Assembly (NCBI GenBank): GCA_013911655.1
Contig: JACESU010000001.1
Coordinates: 692,063 to 756,062, forward strand
From: Alphaproteobacteria bacterium
Lineage (GTDB): Bacteria; Pseudomonadota; Alphaproteobacteria; Caedimonadales; UBA1908
Direction of reading: 5' to 3'
Length of the DNA: 64,000 nucleotides
The notes under the pieces are model-generated. The model was not told the DNA's origin, made no database searches, and saw nothing but the letters and a program-made list of their open reading frames with translations. The position numbers were made by a program, and so were the translations under genes. Shown in pieces: positions 1 through 8,814 of this stretch. The first letter of the stretch is position 1. Each line of letters starts with the position of its first letter.

Positions 1-693
1 TCAAAAACCCTTCACGTTCTCGAATTTGACGCTTCTATTCGGTGCGTCGTCATTACGGGCAATGGCCCCGGCTTCATGGCAGGCGGTGACGTTGGCCTCT
101 TTGGTCAATCTTTATCCCTGGAAGAACCCGAGCGTCAAGCTCTTTTCCACCGGTTTATTCAAAAGATTCACCCCTCTATTTTGGCCATTCGCCGTATGCC
201 AAAACCGGTGATCGCCAGCATCAACGGCGCCACTGCGGGATTTGGGATGAGTCTTATGATGGCGTGCGACTTGACCCTATGTGTCAAAAGCAGTTTTTTT
301 ACCATGGCATACGCACAGATGGGCCTAAGCCCCGATGGCGGCAGCACGTTTTTCTTGCCGCGTCTTGTGGGGGCGAGAAAAGCCATGGAGCTTTGCCTTT
401 TGTCAGAGCGCTTTTCAAGTGATGAGGCCCTACGTCTGGGACTTGTGAACAAAGTCGTCGAGGACGATGCCCTTATGGAAGCGACCTGGAAATGGGCAGC
501 TCGCCTTGCCGCTGGTCCTACGGCCGCCTACGCCGAAACAAAACGGCTTATTATGACAAGCTTTGAAAGCGACCTGCCAACGCAGCTTCAAAAAGAAGAA
601 ATCGCCTTTGCTACGTCTACAACCACAAAAGACTTCCCCGAGGCTGCCAGTGCGTTTCTAACAAAAAGAGCTCCTCATTTTAAAGGACAATAG
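1..693 (+). CDS. Enoyl-CoA hydratase/isomerase family protein (5' end outside window)
   Basis: Crotonase-fold enzyme, probably hydrating or isomerising an enoyl-CoA thioester in fatty-acid or related acyl-CoA catabolism. The reading frame is open to base 1, so the N-terminus lies outside the window; the first internal ATG (76) is inside the conserved core and is not the start. Seen: the oxyanion-hole segment 'GPGFMAGGDV', the second core block 'PVIASINGATAGFGMSLMMA' and the 'LGLVNKVV' block typical of the family. In the second block the region that often carries a catalytic Glu reads 'MGLSPDGGST', so the exact reaction is uncertain. It lies 14 bases upstream of an SDR dehydrogenase on the same strand, which suggests one acyl-CoA or lipid-related operon. 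Family assignment is firm; the substrate is unknown. Confidence 0.9.
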   Translation, partial: SKTLHVLEFDASIRCVVITGNGPGFMAGGDVGLFGQSLSLEEPERQALFHRFIQKIHPSILAIRRMPKPVIASINGATAGFGMSLMMACDLTLCVKSSFFTMAYAQMGLSPDGGSTFFLPRLVGARKAMELCLLSERFSSDEALRLGLVNKVVEDDALMEATWKWAARLAAGPTAAYAETKRLIMTSFESDLPTQLQKEEIAFATSTTTKDFPEAASAFLTKRAPHFKGQ

Positions 694-707
694 AAAAGGA
701 TAAACCC

Positions 708-1529
708 ATGACAACACTTAAAGGAAAAACACTTTTTATGACAGGGGGAAGCAGGGGGATTGGCCGTGCCATCGCGCTGCGCGCGGCAAAGGACGGGGCT
801 AATATTGCCCTCGCTGCCAAAACAGGCGAGCCCCATCCACAACTTGAAGGCACGGTTTATAGCGTTGCCAAAGAAATAGAAGCCCTTGGGGGAAAGGCAC
901 TTCCTCTTGTCGTGGACGCACGGGATGACGCGCGCCTTAAAGAAGCCGTTGACGAGGCAGCTGCGACTTTTGGGGGAATTGATATCCTTGTGAATAACGC
1001 CAGCGCCATTCAACTCTCGGGGACACTTGACACCCCCATGAAGCGTTTTGATTTGATGATGAACGTGAATGCACGCGCCACCTTCGCGGCGTCCCAGGCT
1101 TGCCTCCCTTATTTGATGAAAGGGAGCAACGCCCATATCTTGAATCTGTCGCCCCCCCTTAATATGGATCCCAAGTGGTTCAAGGCGCACTGTGCCTATA
1201 CCATGTCCAAATACGGGATGAGCATGTGTGTCCTGGGGATGAGCGAAGAGTTCAAAAACAGAGGGGTCGGCGTTAACGCTCTTTGGCCGCGTACAACCAT
1301 TGCGACGGCTGCGGTGAGCATGCTTGGGGGAGAGTCCTTTATCAAGGCGTCCCGCCGGCCTGAAATTATGGCAGACGCAGCGCACATTATTCTTACCCGT
1401 GATAACAAAGAGTGGACAGGCAACTTTTTCATCGATGATGAAGTCCTTGCCAGTGAAGGAATCATGGATCTTGATGCCTATGCCATCACACCAGGCGGGC
1501 ATTTAATCCCTGACTTTTTCTTGGATTAG
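708..1529 (+). CDS. Short-chain dehydrogenase/reductase, HSDL2-like
   Basis: NAD(P)-dependent oxidoreductase of 273 residues. The N-terminal Rossmann motif 'TGGSRGIGRAIALRA' binds the cofactor; 'NNAS' and the catalytic 'YTMSKYGMS' (YxxxK) are present. The sequence between them, including the long loop after the glycine motif ('AAKTGEPHPQLEGTVYSVA'), is characteristic of hydroxysteroid dehydrogenase-like protein 2 (HSDL2), here without the C-terminal SCP2 lipid-binding domain. Follows the enoyl-CoA hydratase closely with a Shine-Dalgarno-like aaaagga upstream, so it is probably co-transcribed and acts on a lipid or acyl substrate. The exact substrate cannot be read from sequence. Confidence 0.9.
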   Translation: MTTLKGKTLFMTGGSRGIGRAIALRAAKDGANIALAAKTGEPHPQLEGTVYSVAKEIEALGGKALPLVVDARDDARLKEAVDEAAATFGGIDILVNNASAIQLSGTLDTPMKRFDLMMNVNARATFAASQACLPYLMKGSNAHILNLSPPLNMDPKWFKAHCAYTMSKYGMSMCVLGMSEEFKNRGVGVNALWPRTTIATAAVSMLGGESFIKASRRPEIMADAAHIILTRDNKEWTGNFFIDDEVLASEGIMDLDAYAITPGGHLIPDFFLD

Positions 1530-1731
1530 ATACGTCAAGGGGGGGCTTGTGCCCCACCCCGATAGTGCTCTAAGTAAGCGCGTTCTAGCGCCTTTTGAGG
1601 CGATAGGTATCAAAATCAATTTTTACTGTTTCATACGAATAATCTCAAAAGGATCAAGGTCCAAGCGTGCATATCTTTAACCAATTGTGAGCCATGTTAT
1701 TCCCTAAAAAAACCCAAGAGTTGCAAAATCT

Positions 1732-3063
1732 TTAAGAGTGGGAGGTACTCAGTTCAAGAGTTTCTTGGCGCGTTTTTACCGCATCGGGATCAAAGCCGTC
1801 TATAAGCGCGTGAAATTCGTCATGCCAATTTAGCTCGGCCTGTAGGTGCATAAAGGCTGAGCCAATCCCTACAGCCGCCCGGTCAAGGAAAACAAATTCA
1901 CGGGGTGGGCGCACGCCGCCTAGTTCGCGAAGAGTTTTGTGAACGCGCGCCGCCCGTTCACGCCCCTCATGGCCGCGGTTTCCTTCTTGGATGGGACGTA
2001 CCCGGTTGTCAAGAATGGGCTCGTACAGCATTTCAGCCCATAAATGTAGGGCGTCGATAAGTTCGTGGGACAGAGTGCCAAAGCCCCAAGCTTCGTAAGC
2101 GGCCGCCTCTTTGTCGCGGTCACCGGTTTCAAGGGCCTCGTAAAGGGCCAGAATGTTGGTGACAAAGAGTGGGTCAAAAACCCGCACGCACCCAAAATCT
2201 AAAAGATTGAGGCCATGATCTGGCGTGATGGTATAGTTGCCAAGATGAGGATCGCCGTGTAAAAGAGCGTAGCTATACAGGGGATAGTACCACGCCTGGA
2301 ACAGACGTTTTGCCAGAAGGTTACGTGTTTCCTGAGAAAACTCGACACATTCTTTCAAGGGGACCCCTTCAAGCCAGGACATGGTCAAAAGGCGGCGGGT
2401 CGACAGGGCGTCGTGGGGACTTGGGACATGGATACTAGAATTCTCTTTGAAAACCTGGAAAAAGGCCTGCATGTGACGTGCTTCTTGGGCGTAGTCAAGT
2501 TCTTGGCGCAAGTGGTGGGTGATTTCTGCCAAAATCTCTTCAGTCTTAAGGGCGCCCAGGGTTTTTTCATAGAGCTTCAAGGCAAAGCGAAGCTGGGTTA
2601 AGTCAGTCTCTAGGCTTGCACTCATATTGGGATATTGAAGCTTGCAGGCGGCAACGCTGCCGTCCAGAAGAACCGCCTTGTGCACTTGCCCAAGGGAAGC
2701 CGCCGCACAGGCATGCTCGTCAAAATGCTGAAAACGCGTGCGCCACTCGGGCCCAAGTTCACTTGCCATCCGTCTTTTTACAAAGGGCCATCCCATGGCA
2801 GGCGCTTGGGACTGAAGCGCTGTAAAGTCGCGGGTGTAAACGTCAGGTAAGGCGTCAGGCACCGTGGACAAAAACTGCGCAACCTTCATAAGAGGCCCCT
2901 TAAGGCTCCCCATCAAAAGGGTAAACTCTTGGGACTGGGCGTCGTGGTCTATGTCGATGCCAAAAACCTTTTCACCCGCCACGCGGGCCGCCGTTTTGGT
3001 AAGAGCGCTTGAGACCTTGGCATAGCGTTTAACTTTGGTGGTCAGGTCGCCTGCCTCACTCAT
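1732..3063 (-). CDS. ABC1/UbiB-family atypical kinase
   Basis: Protein of 443 residues in the ABC1/ADCK/UbiB family, linked to ubiquinone biosynthesis and quinone or lipid handling. Seen: a KxGQ-type motif in the variant form 'MKVAQFLS', the alanine-rich loop 'AAASLGQVHKA' that replaces the normal kinase glycine loop, the lysine in 'AACKLQYP', the catalytic loop 'LLHGDPHLGNY' and the metal-binding 'LLDFGCVRVF'. It is the third gene of an apparent operon; its start overlaps the stop of pyk by four bases (ATGA), implying translational coupling. Whether it is the UbiB of the canonical ubi pathway or an ADCK paralogue is not decidable here. Confidence 0.88.
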   Translation of the reverse strand: MSEAGDLTTKVKRYAKVSSALTKTAARVAGEKVFGIDIDHDAQSQEFTLLMGSLKGPLMKVAQFLSTVPDALPDVYTRDFTALQSQAPAMGWPFVKRRMASELGPEWRTRFQHFDEHACAAASLGQVHKAVLLDGSVAACKLQYPNMSASLETDLTQLRFALKLYEKTLGALKTEEILAEITHHLRQELDYAQEARHMQAFFQVFKENSSIHVPSPHDALSTRRLLTMSWLEGVPLKECVEFSQETRNLLAKRLFQAWYYPLYSYALLHGDPHLGNYTITPDHGLNLLDFGCVRVFDPLFVTNILALYEALETGDRDKEAAAYEAWGFGTLSHELIDALHLWAEMLYEPILDNRVRPIQEGNRGHEGRERAARVHKTLRELGGVRPPREFVFLDRAAVGIGSAFMHLQAELNWHDEFHALIDGFDPDAVKTRQETLELSTSHS

Positions 3064-4514
3064 TGATCGTATTCGCCAACAGTGAGGATGCGTAGAAGGC
3101 GCGTCGTGCCCGTTGTGTAAAGCTCTTGGGAGGCATGGGTCATAAAGCTTCCACCCGCTGTGACCACGACGTGATCCCCGTCGCTTGCAATCAGACGTCT
3201 TGTCAGGACTTCACTGGTGGTTTCGACCATCTGGGAAAAGCTGTTGATTTCTTTTGTGATCTCGGGAAAGACGCCCCAAGCAAGGGTCAGCTGGTGGGCA
3301 ACCTTTTCTTTGGGGGTTAGAGCAAGAATCCAGGCTTGTGGGCGCTCGCTTGCCGCGCGAAGGGTTGTAGAACCGCTCAGGGTCAGGGTCACAATGGCTT
3401 TGGCCGATATCGCGTGAGAGACTTGGCGCGCCGCCGCCGTAATGGCACTACTAGGTGAGGTACTAACATTCAGACGTTCACTGTCACGGTATTCAAGGTA
3501 CAAAGGATCACTTTCCACTTTTTCCACGATGCGGCTCATCATAGAGACCGCCTTTTCGGGGAAATGTCCTGACGCTGATTCAGCCGAAAGCATCACGGCG
3601 TCCACACCTTCATAAACGGCGTGGGCAACGTCCGAGGCTTCGGCCCTTGTGGGGGTTGGCGCACTGACCATGGATTCCAGCATTTGCGTTGCCACAATGA
3701 CGGGTTTTGCCTGAGCACGGCACACATTAATGATGCGCTTTTGAAGGGGAGGGACGTCTTCAGGGGGGAGCTCTACCCCTAAATCTCCGCGCGCGACCAT
3801 AAGGGCGTCAGAGGCAGCGGCAATTTCTTGCAAAAAGTCAATGGCCTGGGGTTTTTCTATTTTCGAGGCAATCTTGGCGCGACCTGCAATAATTTCTTTG
3901 GCCTCAAGAACGTCTTCGGGGCGTTGGACAAAGGATAATGCGACCCAATCTACCCCCATACCCAGGCCAAAATCTAAATCCTTGCGATCCTTGGGTGTGA
4001 GTGAGGACAATGACAAATACGCATCGGGCACATTCACGCCCTTACGGTCGGAGAGCTTGCCACCCACTTCGACCACTGTTTCAAGGCGGCCTTCTGACTT
4101 TTTCGCCACGCGAAGGCGTAAACACCCGTCATTCAATAAAAGCGCCTGACCTGGGCTCAGGGCCTCGAAAATCTCAGGATGGGGCAGGGTGACGCGGTTA
4201 TTGTCACCAGGCAGATCATCAAGATCAAAATAAAAGGTTTGTCCTGGTGTTAAAAGAGTTGAGCCGTCCTCGAATTTTCCAACACGAAGCTTGGGTCCTT
4301 GAAGATCCTGGATAATGCCAATGGGGTAAGCATAGCGGTGGCTGAGGTCACGAATGAGACGGATATTCTCGGCGTGGCCGTCATGGGTTCCATGGGAAAA
4401 GTTGAGCCTAAAAAGATCAGCACCAGCAAGAAAAAGGGATTCAATGACCTCGGGTGAAGAGCTGGCAGGGCCAAGAGTCGCGATGATTTTAGTGGCACGA
4501 CGTCGTTTAATCAT
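3060..4514 (-). CDS. pyk: Pyruvate kinase
   Basis: Glycolytic enzyme converting phosphoenolpyruvate and ADP to pyruvate and ATP. The frame is open further upstream, but homology begins at 'MIKRRRATKIIATLGPASSS', so the start is the ATG at 4514 (484 residues, normal length). Seen: the substrate-loop residues 'LFRLNFSHGTHDGH', the active-site signature around 'IASKIEKPQAI', and 'MVARGDLGVELPPEDVP' and 'VATQMLESM'. The ATG overlaps the stop of the upstream EamA transporter gene in an ATGA, and the pyk stop likewise overlaps the start of the UbiB-like gene, so the three are translationally coupled. Confidence 0.97.
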   Translation of the reverse strand: MIKRRRATKIIATLGPASSSPEVIESLFLAGADLFRLNFSHGTHDGHAENIRLIRDLSHRYAYPIGIIQDLQGPKLRVGKFEDGSTLLTPGQTFYFDLDDLPGDNNRVTLPHPEIFEALSPGQALLLNDGCLRLRVAKKSEGRLETVVEVGGKLSDRKGVNVPDAYLSLSSLTPKDRKDLDFGLGMGVDWVALSFVQRPEDVLEAKEIIAGRAKIASKIEKPQAIDFLQEIAAASDALMVARGDLGVELPPEDVPPLQKRIINVCRAQAKPVIVATQMLESMVSAPTPTRAEASDVAHAVYEGVDAVMLSAESASGHFPEKAVSMMSRIVEKVESDPLYLEYRDSERLNVSTSPSSAITAAARQVSHAISAKAIVTLTLSGSTTLRAASERPQAWILALTPKEKVAHQLTLAWGVFPEITKEINSFSQMVETTSEVLTRRLIASDGDHVVVTAGGSFMTHASQELYTTGTTRLLRILTVGEYDQ

Positions 4515-5419
4515 GGAGTGATCCTCTCTCTTTTTTGCGGTATACGGGCAATAAGCACCCCCACCAAAATCACAATACCTCCAAGGAGCTGGTTCATGCC
4601 AAGTCCTTCTTTGAAAAAGAGCCAGGCAAGGGCACCTGAAAATAAAGGCGCTAGACACATCAGCATGGCAGAAAGGGTAGCCGAAATATGGGTCATGGAA
4701 AAGGTTAAAAGCCCTTGGCCTACGATATGGACAAAAAGGGCAAGGAAAAAGAGACCCCCCCACCCATAAAGGGTTTGAGGAATCATGACTTCTCCCGAGA
4801 CATAAGCTGTCACGGCCAAGATATACATAGTTGGCACCGCACCCCAGGCCATGATGACGGGAGTACGAAATTTACCTGTGAGATTTTTGATGGTTGTTAA
4901 AAAGGCCGAGAAGAAAAGGCAGGAGCAAAAGGCCATAAGATCACCCATGCCCTGAGTTTGACTGAGAGAGAACGTACCGCCCACTAAAATCATGGAGCCA
5001 ATGACAGCAAAGGCAATGGCAAAGCCAATGGGTACAGTCAGGCGTTCACTAAAAAAAATCCATGAGGCAAGGGCCACAAAAATAGGCGTAAGGTTGCTCA
5101 GGAGCATGGCGTTAACAACGCTCGTGTGCACCATCGACCAATGCCAGAAAATAAGGTCAAGGGCAAGAAAGGCACCCGCAAGCCAGATCAGATAATAGTC
5201 CTTGGCAGACCTAGGTGTCTTAGGTGCTTTATCCTTCATATGATCAAAGATCATCCAGGTCATGAGGAAAGGAAATGATAAGAAAAATCGGTAAAATCCT
5301 GTGGCGGTGGGCCCCACTTCGCTAAGGCGCACGCACACAGGTACACAAGCAAGAGCAAAGGCAGTCATAATGCCTGCAAGGACGGCAAGGGTTTGTTTTC
5401 TTGGATCTGTTTGTTCCAA
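4511..5419 (-). CDS. EamA/DMT-superfamily transporter
   Basis: Inner-membrane protein with about ten hydrophobic segments and two EamA repeats, for example 'YLIWLAGAFLALDLIFWHWS' in the first repeat. The second repeat ends with 'LLGGIVILVGVLIARIP'. The family exports or imports small metabolites; the substrate is unknown. The start is uncertain. The frame is open to an ATG at 5608, but that would lie one base from the divergent gapR ATG, has no ribosome-binding site and adds 63 residues that do not look like a transporter. A TTG at 5419, preceded by AAGGA, sits just before the first membrane helix and is preferred here. First gene of the EamA-pyk-UbiB operon. Confidence 0.8.
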   Translation of the reverse strand: MEQTDPRKQTLAVLAGIMTAFALACVPVCVRLSEVGPTATGFYRFFLSFPFLMTWMIFDHMKDKAPKTPRSAKDYYLIWLAGAFLALDLIFWHWSMVHTSVVNAMLLSNLTPIFVALASWIFFSERLTVPIGFAIAFAVIGSMILVGGTFSLSQTQGMGDLMAFCSCLFFSAFLTTIKNLTGKFRTPVIMAWGAVPTMYILAVTAYVSGEVMIPQTLYGWGGLFFLALFVHIVGQGLLTFSMTHISATLSAMLMCLAPLFSGALAWLFFKEGLGMNQLLGGIVILVGVLIARIPQKRERITP

Positions 5420-5609
5420 AAGAAGGTGTCCTTGAAAGCATCTATTGATCAATGCTGGATCATAACCTCTTCTTGCCAAGACCGCTAGAGGGGGCGCAGA
5501 GAGTTTTTTCTTAAGAGAATCGACAGCAAAGACCCCTCCAAGAGCTTGCATGACTTTAAGAAAGGCGCTAGTGTCCCCCTTACGAATCGTTAGAAAGAAG
5601 GAGAGCACA

Positions 5610-5888
5610 ATGTCAGATTTTGCAGGTGTGTCAGGACTTCAACTGCGCCAGTTGATCGAGCGCATTGAACGCCTAGAAGAAGACAAAGCAGCTATTGCCA
5701 CAGATATCAAAGAAGTATACGCAGAAGCTAAGTCCCACGGTTTCGATCCCAAGATCCTACGCAAGATGATCAGCATTCGCAAGATGGATCAGGACGAGCG
5801 CGCAGAACATGAAGAGCTTTTGACTGTGTACTTTCAAGCACTTGATCGTGCTACGCGTTCCCCACGTGAGGAAAGTGAAGCCGCATAA
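5610..5888 (+). CDS. gapR: GapR-family DNA-binding protein (DUF2312)
   Basis: Protein of 92 residues matching the DUF2312/GapR family, nucleoid-associated proteins largely confined to alphaproteobacteria that bind AT-rich, overtwisted DNA. Seen: a coiled-coil start 'LRQLIERIERLEEDKAAIA' and the conserved 'EVYAEAKSHGFDPKILRKMI'. The ATG at 5610 is preceded by GAAGGAGAG; the longer upstream frame has no support. An excellent bidirectional rho-independent terminator follows 26 bases after the stop. The gene is divergent to the EamA operon. Its presence is one of the clearer taxonomic signals in the window. Confidence 0.93.
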   Translation: MSDFAGVSGLQLRQLIERIERLEEDKAAIATDIKEVYAEAKSHGFDPKILRKMISIRKMDQDERAEHEELLTVYFQALDRATRSPREESEAA

Positions 5889-5914
5889 GCTTTCAATTTT
5901 GAAAATAAATTAAT

Positions 5915-5942
5915 AAAAAAGGCCCCATTTGGGGCCTTTTTT
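5915..5942. terminator. Bidirectional rho-independent terminator after gapR
   Basis: Perfect stem AAAAAAGGCCCC / GGGGCCTTTTTT with a loop of four bases (ATTT). A-rich and T-rich flanks on both sides make it work for gapR (plus) and for the converging glycosyltransferase gene (minus), whose stop lies at 5961. Confidence 0.93.
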
Positions 5943-5960
5943 ATTAGGGATTAGAGTATT

Positions 5961-8510
5961 CTACCAACCCCTAGGGCCTTGATAAAGGATGCTCTCATTA
6001 AGGGCGAGCACTTTCCACAAGGATTTATTATCCATGGCTTGTATGAAAGAGGTATCCCATTCTGGATGCTCTTGTGCAATGCGGACAATGATGCCGTTTC
6101 GCTCATTATCCGTCCAAGCGCAGGGCGTGCCAAGATCTCCGACATTGCTATCAAGATATTCTCTGATCGCACTGATGGTTTTACTCGCGTCGGCGGGATT
6201 TGTATTTGACTCTTGCTCTGCCGTCATCTTGTAACTCCATAGGGGTGTTGAAAAAGGCACTTTCAGTGCGCGAGCGATAATGGCGCCGTGAAGACGTCCC
6301 GTAATCACAAAATGTGACTCAGAAACAATTTCAATGGCTTCTTCAGGTGTCAGATCAGACTCTCGAATGGGTTTATGTGCATATCTTGCCCCTTTTAGTT
6401 TTGGTGAAAGCGTATGGCCCATTTTGATAAGCGCTTCTGGATATTGTTTTGGTGTGTTCACCTTAAACAAGTTCCACTCAGGAAAGTCCTTTTCTTTAGT
6501 AGGGCTTGAGATCCCCCCCCAATTCATAACCATAAGCTTTGAATGAGGAAACTTATCAAGTTGGTCCTTAATCATTCGTTGGATTGTAGGGCTGTTTACG
6601 TTCACAGATCCTGTTTGAATAAGCGTGACGTATTTCTTCTCTCGTCCAAAGAAGTGAGACCAGGATTTTCCTAGAAGCGTCGCAGGAAAAAGATAGCCCA
6701 GATCAGGCCTGACGCAGATTCTGTCACGCATGGCCTCTCCAAGGACAGCGCGAAGCAAAAAGCCGTCCGTATTTGTGCGTGGCAGAATGAGATCTGCTTT
6801 GGCCAAAAGGGCGCTTGTGGGAACAGAGGCGTGTGAGGATGAAGATGCGTAACTATTTCCTCCCTGAGCGCCGTCCAATATTTCCCGAGCTTGATCAATA
6901 GAGAGATCACGTTCCTTTGTTTGAAAGCCAACAGAGGCAAGGATAAAAGGACGGCGTGTTTCGGCTGCAAGCGTCATGTAGTAAGCATAGAAATTGTCCT
7001 GGGATGAAAAGTTCCCAAGGATACCGCCGCCGCCCACAACAAGGACGTCAAAAGGCCAATCTTTTTTTGAAGAATGGCGTTCAATATACTTGCCCTTTTC
7101 ACTAAGGCGGATCGTATCAGGGATAAACTGAATATCCGTTTTGTTGCCTAGATAGTAAGCCAGCACCTCTCTATACATGTCGTCCCCAATGTTGCCATAA
7201 CCAGCCGCATTAATGACAAGCACCTTTTTTTGAGCCTCATTGAGGCACATGGTGCAGCGTTTTCCTGTCTTGATTGGTTTAGGAGGGAAAGGATCTCCTT
7301 TTTTTATCAAGGGAATATCCCGTCTGCAGGCTTCGCACTGAAGATGGGGCAAGACAGGAATTTTCAAAGGATCTAAGAGATCATAATAGCACAAGATGCG
7401 GTAAAGCATGGATCCATTCGCACGTAGATGGGCACGAAAGATGCCACATTCTTGTGTGTTGGGAAACTCTTCAGGGTTGGAAAGCTGCCGGGAAGGTTCT
7501 TCACTCAAGCTGATCGCTTTTGTTCCCTTAAGGATTGCTTGTGCTACAAAGAATGGATCATCAGCCACAGGCGTAAGGCCGTTATAGGCTTCTTGATCAA
7601 ATACCTCTTGTGTGAAGGCGCCAGCAGGATAAAGAACCCCTCTAAACCCTTCAAAAATGTAAAAGCCGGGGACCTTGAACACATCTCCTGAGTGATCATA
7701 AGGCGAACAATGAGTGGGATCAACGATCGTCGTATCTTGTAAAAGATAATCAATGCCGCCACGTTTAGCGCTAAACCGAATTTCCTTCATAGCAGGGGAG
7801 ATAATGCAATTCGGAAATTCAGTATGACGTTGCCATAGCATTTCTAGAAGGGTTGAAGCGTAGAATCGGTCATCATCAATGGTGACGATGTTGGCATCAG
7901 GAAACTCTTTAAGAGAGGGAATATATTTCGTTGCCGCGCGGTAATTCTCTTCAGAAATGCGAATTTCAACACCTCTTGCTTGGAGCACTTCCAAGCTTTT
8001 GGGAATTTCCATTTTTGCAAGGTCATCTTTGGCAACCCATACAACGACCGTATGGGGCTTAAGCGTTTGGCGAAGGATAGATTCGACGGCCAGCCATGCA
8101 GTGTCTTTACGAGGAGGGTAGGTTGTCAAAGAGATGATAAGGGAAGGATCTCCCGAGTTCAGCTCTCTCACTCCAGTGGGTTGTGAAAGCCAATCAATGA
8201 AAGGATTTCGCGCGCCACATGGAAAGAATTTCTTGTAAGTCTCGTTGTCGAACCATTTGTTCGGATTATGCTTTTGCCATCCTTCTTTGAGGTAATCTTT
8301 GAATACTTTTTTCTTACTTGTCCAAATGTGGTGATGTTTCCCACTTTGTTCAAGGTAATATGCCTCATCAAAAAGACTTAGGGCTTTTTCTTTAAATCCC
8401 TTTTGTTGAAAAGCGGGATCTGTGGAACTATCACCGTCGCTTGCGTGTGCACCGTTCAGTAATCCGATTAACAAACATATCTTAAAAAACCTACTTCTTA
8501 ACTTTTTCAT
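5961..8510 (-). CDS. Exported glycosyltransferase-like / polysaccharide pyruvyl transferase fusion protein
   Basis: 849-residue protein. Residues 1-23 form a Sec-type signal peptide (basic start, hydrophobic 'ICLLIGLLNGAHA'). Residues about 120-330 resemble a GT-A-like glycosyltransferase: 'SLIISLTTYPPRK', 'ESILRQTLKPHTVVVWVAKD' and a DxD-like 'VTIDDDRFYAS'. Two CxxC pairs (about residues 390-420: 'CEAC' and 'CTMC') look like a zinc ribbon. From about residue 430 there is a polysaccharide pyruvyl transferase domain: 'NAAGYGNIGDDMYRE', 'VVGGGGILGNFSS' and the C-terminal 'SHFVITGRLHGAIIARAL'. Both enzyme types normally use cytosolic activated donors, so a signal peptide is odd and suggests the protein acts outside the cytoplasm, perhaps in a host. 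The domain calls are good; the substrate is unknown. Confidence 0.8.
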   Translation of the reverse strand: MKKLRSRFFKICLLIGLLNGAHASDGDSSTDPAFQQKGFKEKALSLFDEAYYLEQSGKHHHIWTSKKKVFKDYLKEGWQKHNPNKWFDNETYKKFFPCGARNPFIDWLSQPTGVRELNSGDPSLIISLTTYPPRKDTAWLAVESILRQTLKPHTVVVWVAKDDLAKMEIPKSLEVLQARGVEIRISEENYRAATKYIPSLKEFPDANIVTIDDDRFYASTLLEMLWQRHTEFPNCIISPAMKEIRFSAKRGGIDYLLQDTTIVDPTHCSPYDHSGDVFKVPGFYIFEGFRGVLYPAGAFTQEVFDQEAYNGLTPVADDPFFVAQAILKGTKAISLSEEPSRQLSNPEEFPNTQECGIFRAHLRANGSMLYRILCYYDLLDPLKIPVLPHLQCEACRRDIPLIKKGDPFPPKPIKTGKRCTMCLNEAQKKVLVINAAGYGNIGDDMYREVLAYYLGNKTDIQFIPDTIRLSEKGKYIERHSSKKDWPFDVLVVGGGGILGNFSSQDNFYAYYMTLAAETRRPFILASVGFQTKERDLSIDQAREILDGAQGGNSYASSSSHASVPTSALLAKADLILPRTNTDGFLLRAVLGEAMRDRICVRPDLGYLFPATLLGKSWSHFFGREKKYVTLIQTGSVNVNSPTIQRMIKDQLDKFPHSKLMVMNWGGISSPTKEKDFPEWNLFKVNTPKQYPEALIKMGHTLSPKLKGARYAHKPIRESDLTPEEAIEIVSESHFVITGRLHGAIIARALKVPFSTPLWSYKMTAEQESNTNPADASKTISAIREYLDSNVGDLGTPCAWTDNERNGIIVRIAQEHPEWDTSFIQAMDNKSLWKVLALNESILYQGPRGW

Positions 8511-8814
8511 TTATCGATGTCTCCTGGTCATTGTAGGAGCTCTAATATGAGTAAGCAGTGTTAACAGTTGATTAACGAATGATTAATTTGGCAGGATTTT
8601 TTCTTTGTTTTTGGTGTGTTGTAGTACGCAGTAAAAGTAAATGATTGTCTGTTTTTATATAATGTAGTTCTTCTAATGGTCAATATAAGATCACTTTTTT
8701 AAAGTTCGTTTATTATCTGTGCGTCAAAATAACTTAAGTGAAGGAGGAGAGTTAGGGCTGGGGTAACCATAGTCGGCTGTGCAAAGGACTCACACAGCCA
8801 ATTATAGGAGGCCC
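8511..8814. other. Intergenic region with candidate hairpin
   Basis: No open frame of note. It holds the upstream region of the glycosyltransferase fusion gene (AT-rich, 8511-8720). It also holds a perfect 7-base-pair inverted repeat, GGCTGTG/CACAGCC at 8775-8781 and 8793-8799, just past the stop of the F-box-like gene. The repeat has no clear U-tract on the minus strand, so a terminator role is only possible. Confidence 0.45.

Noticed and set aside
675-1502. Long 275-residue antisense frame opposite the SDR dehydrogenase
   Set aside because: It is a shadow of a well-conserved gene; its composition (many His, Cys, Arg) is typical of antisense frames.
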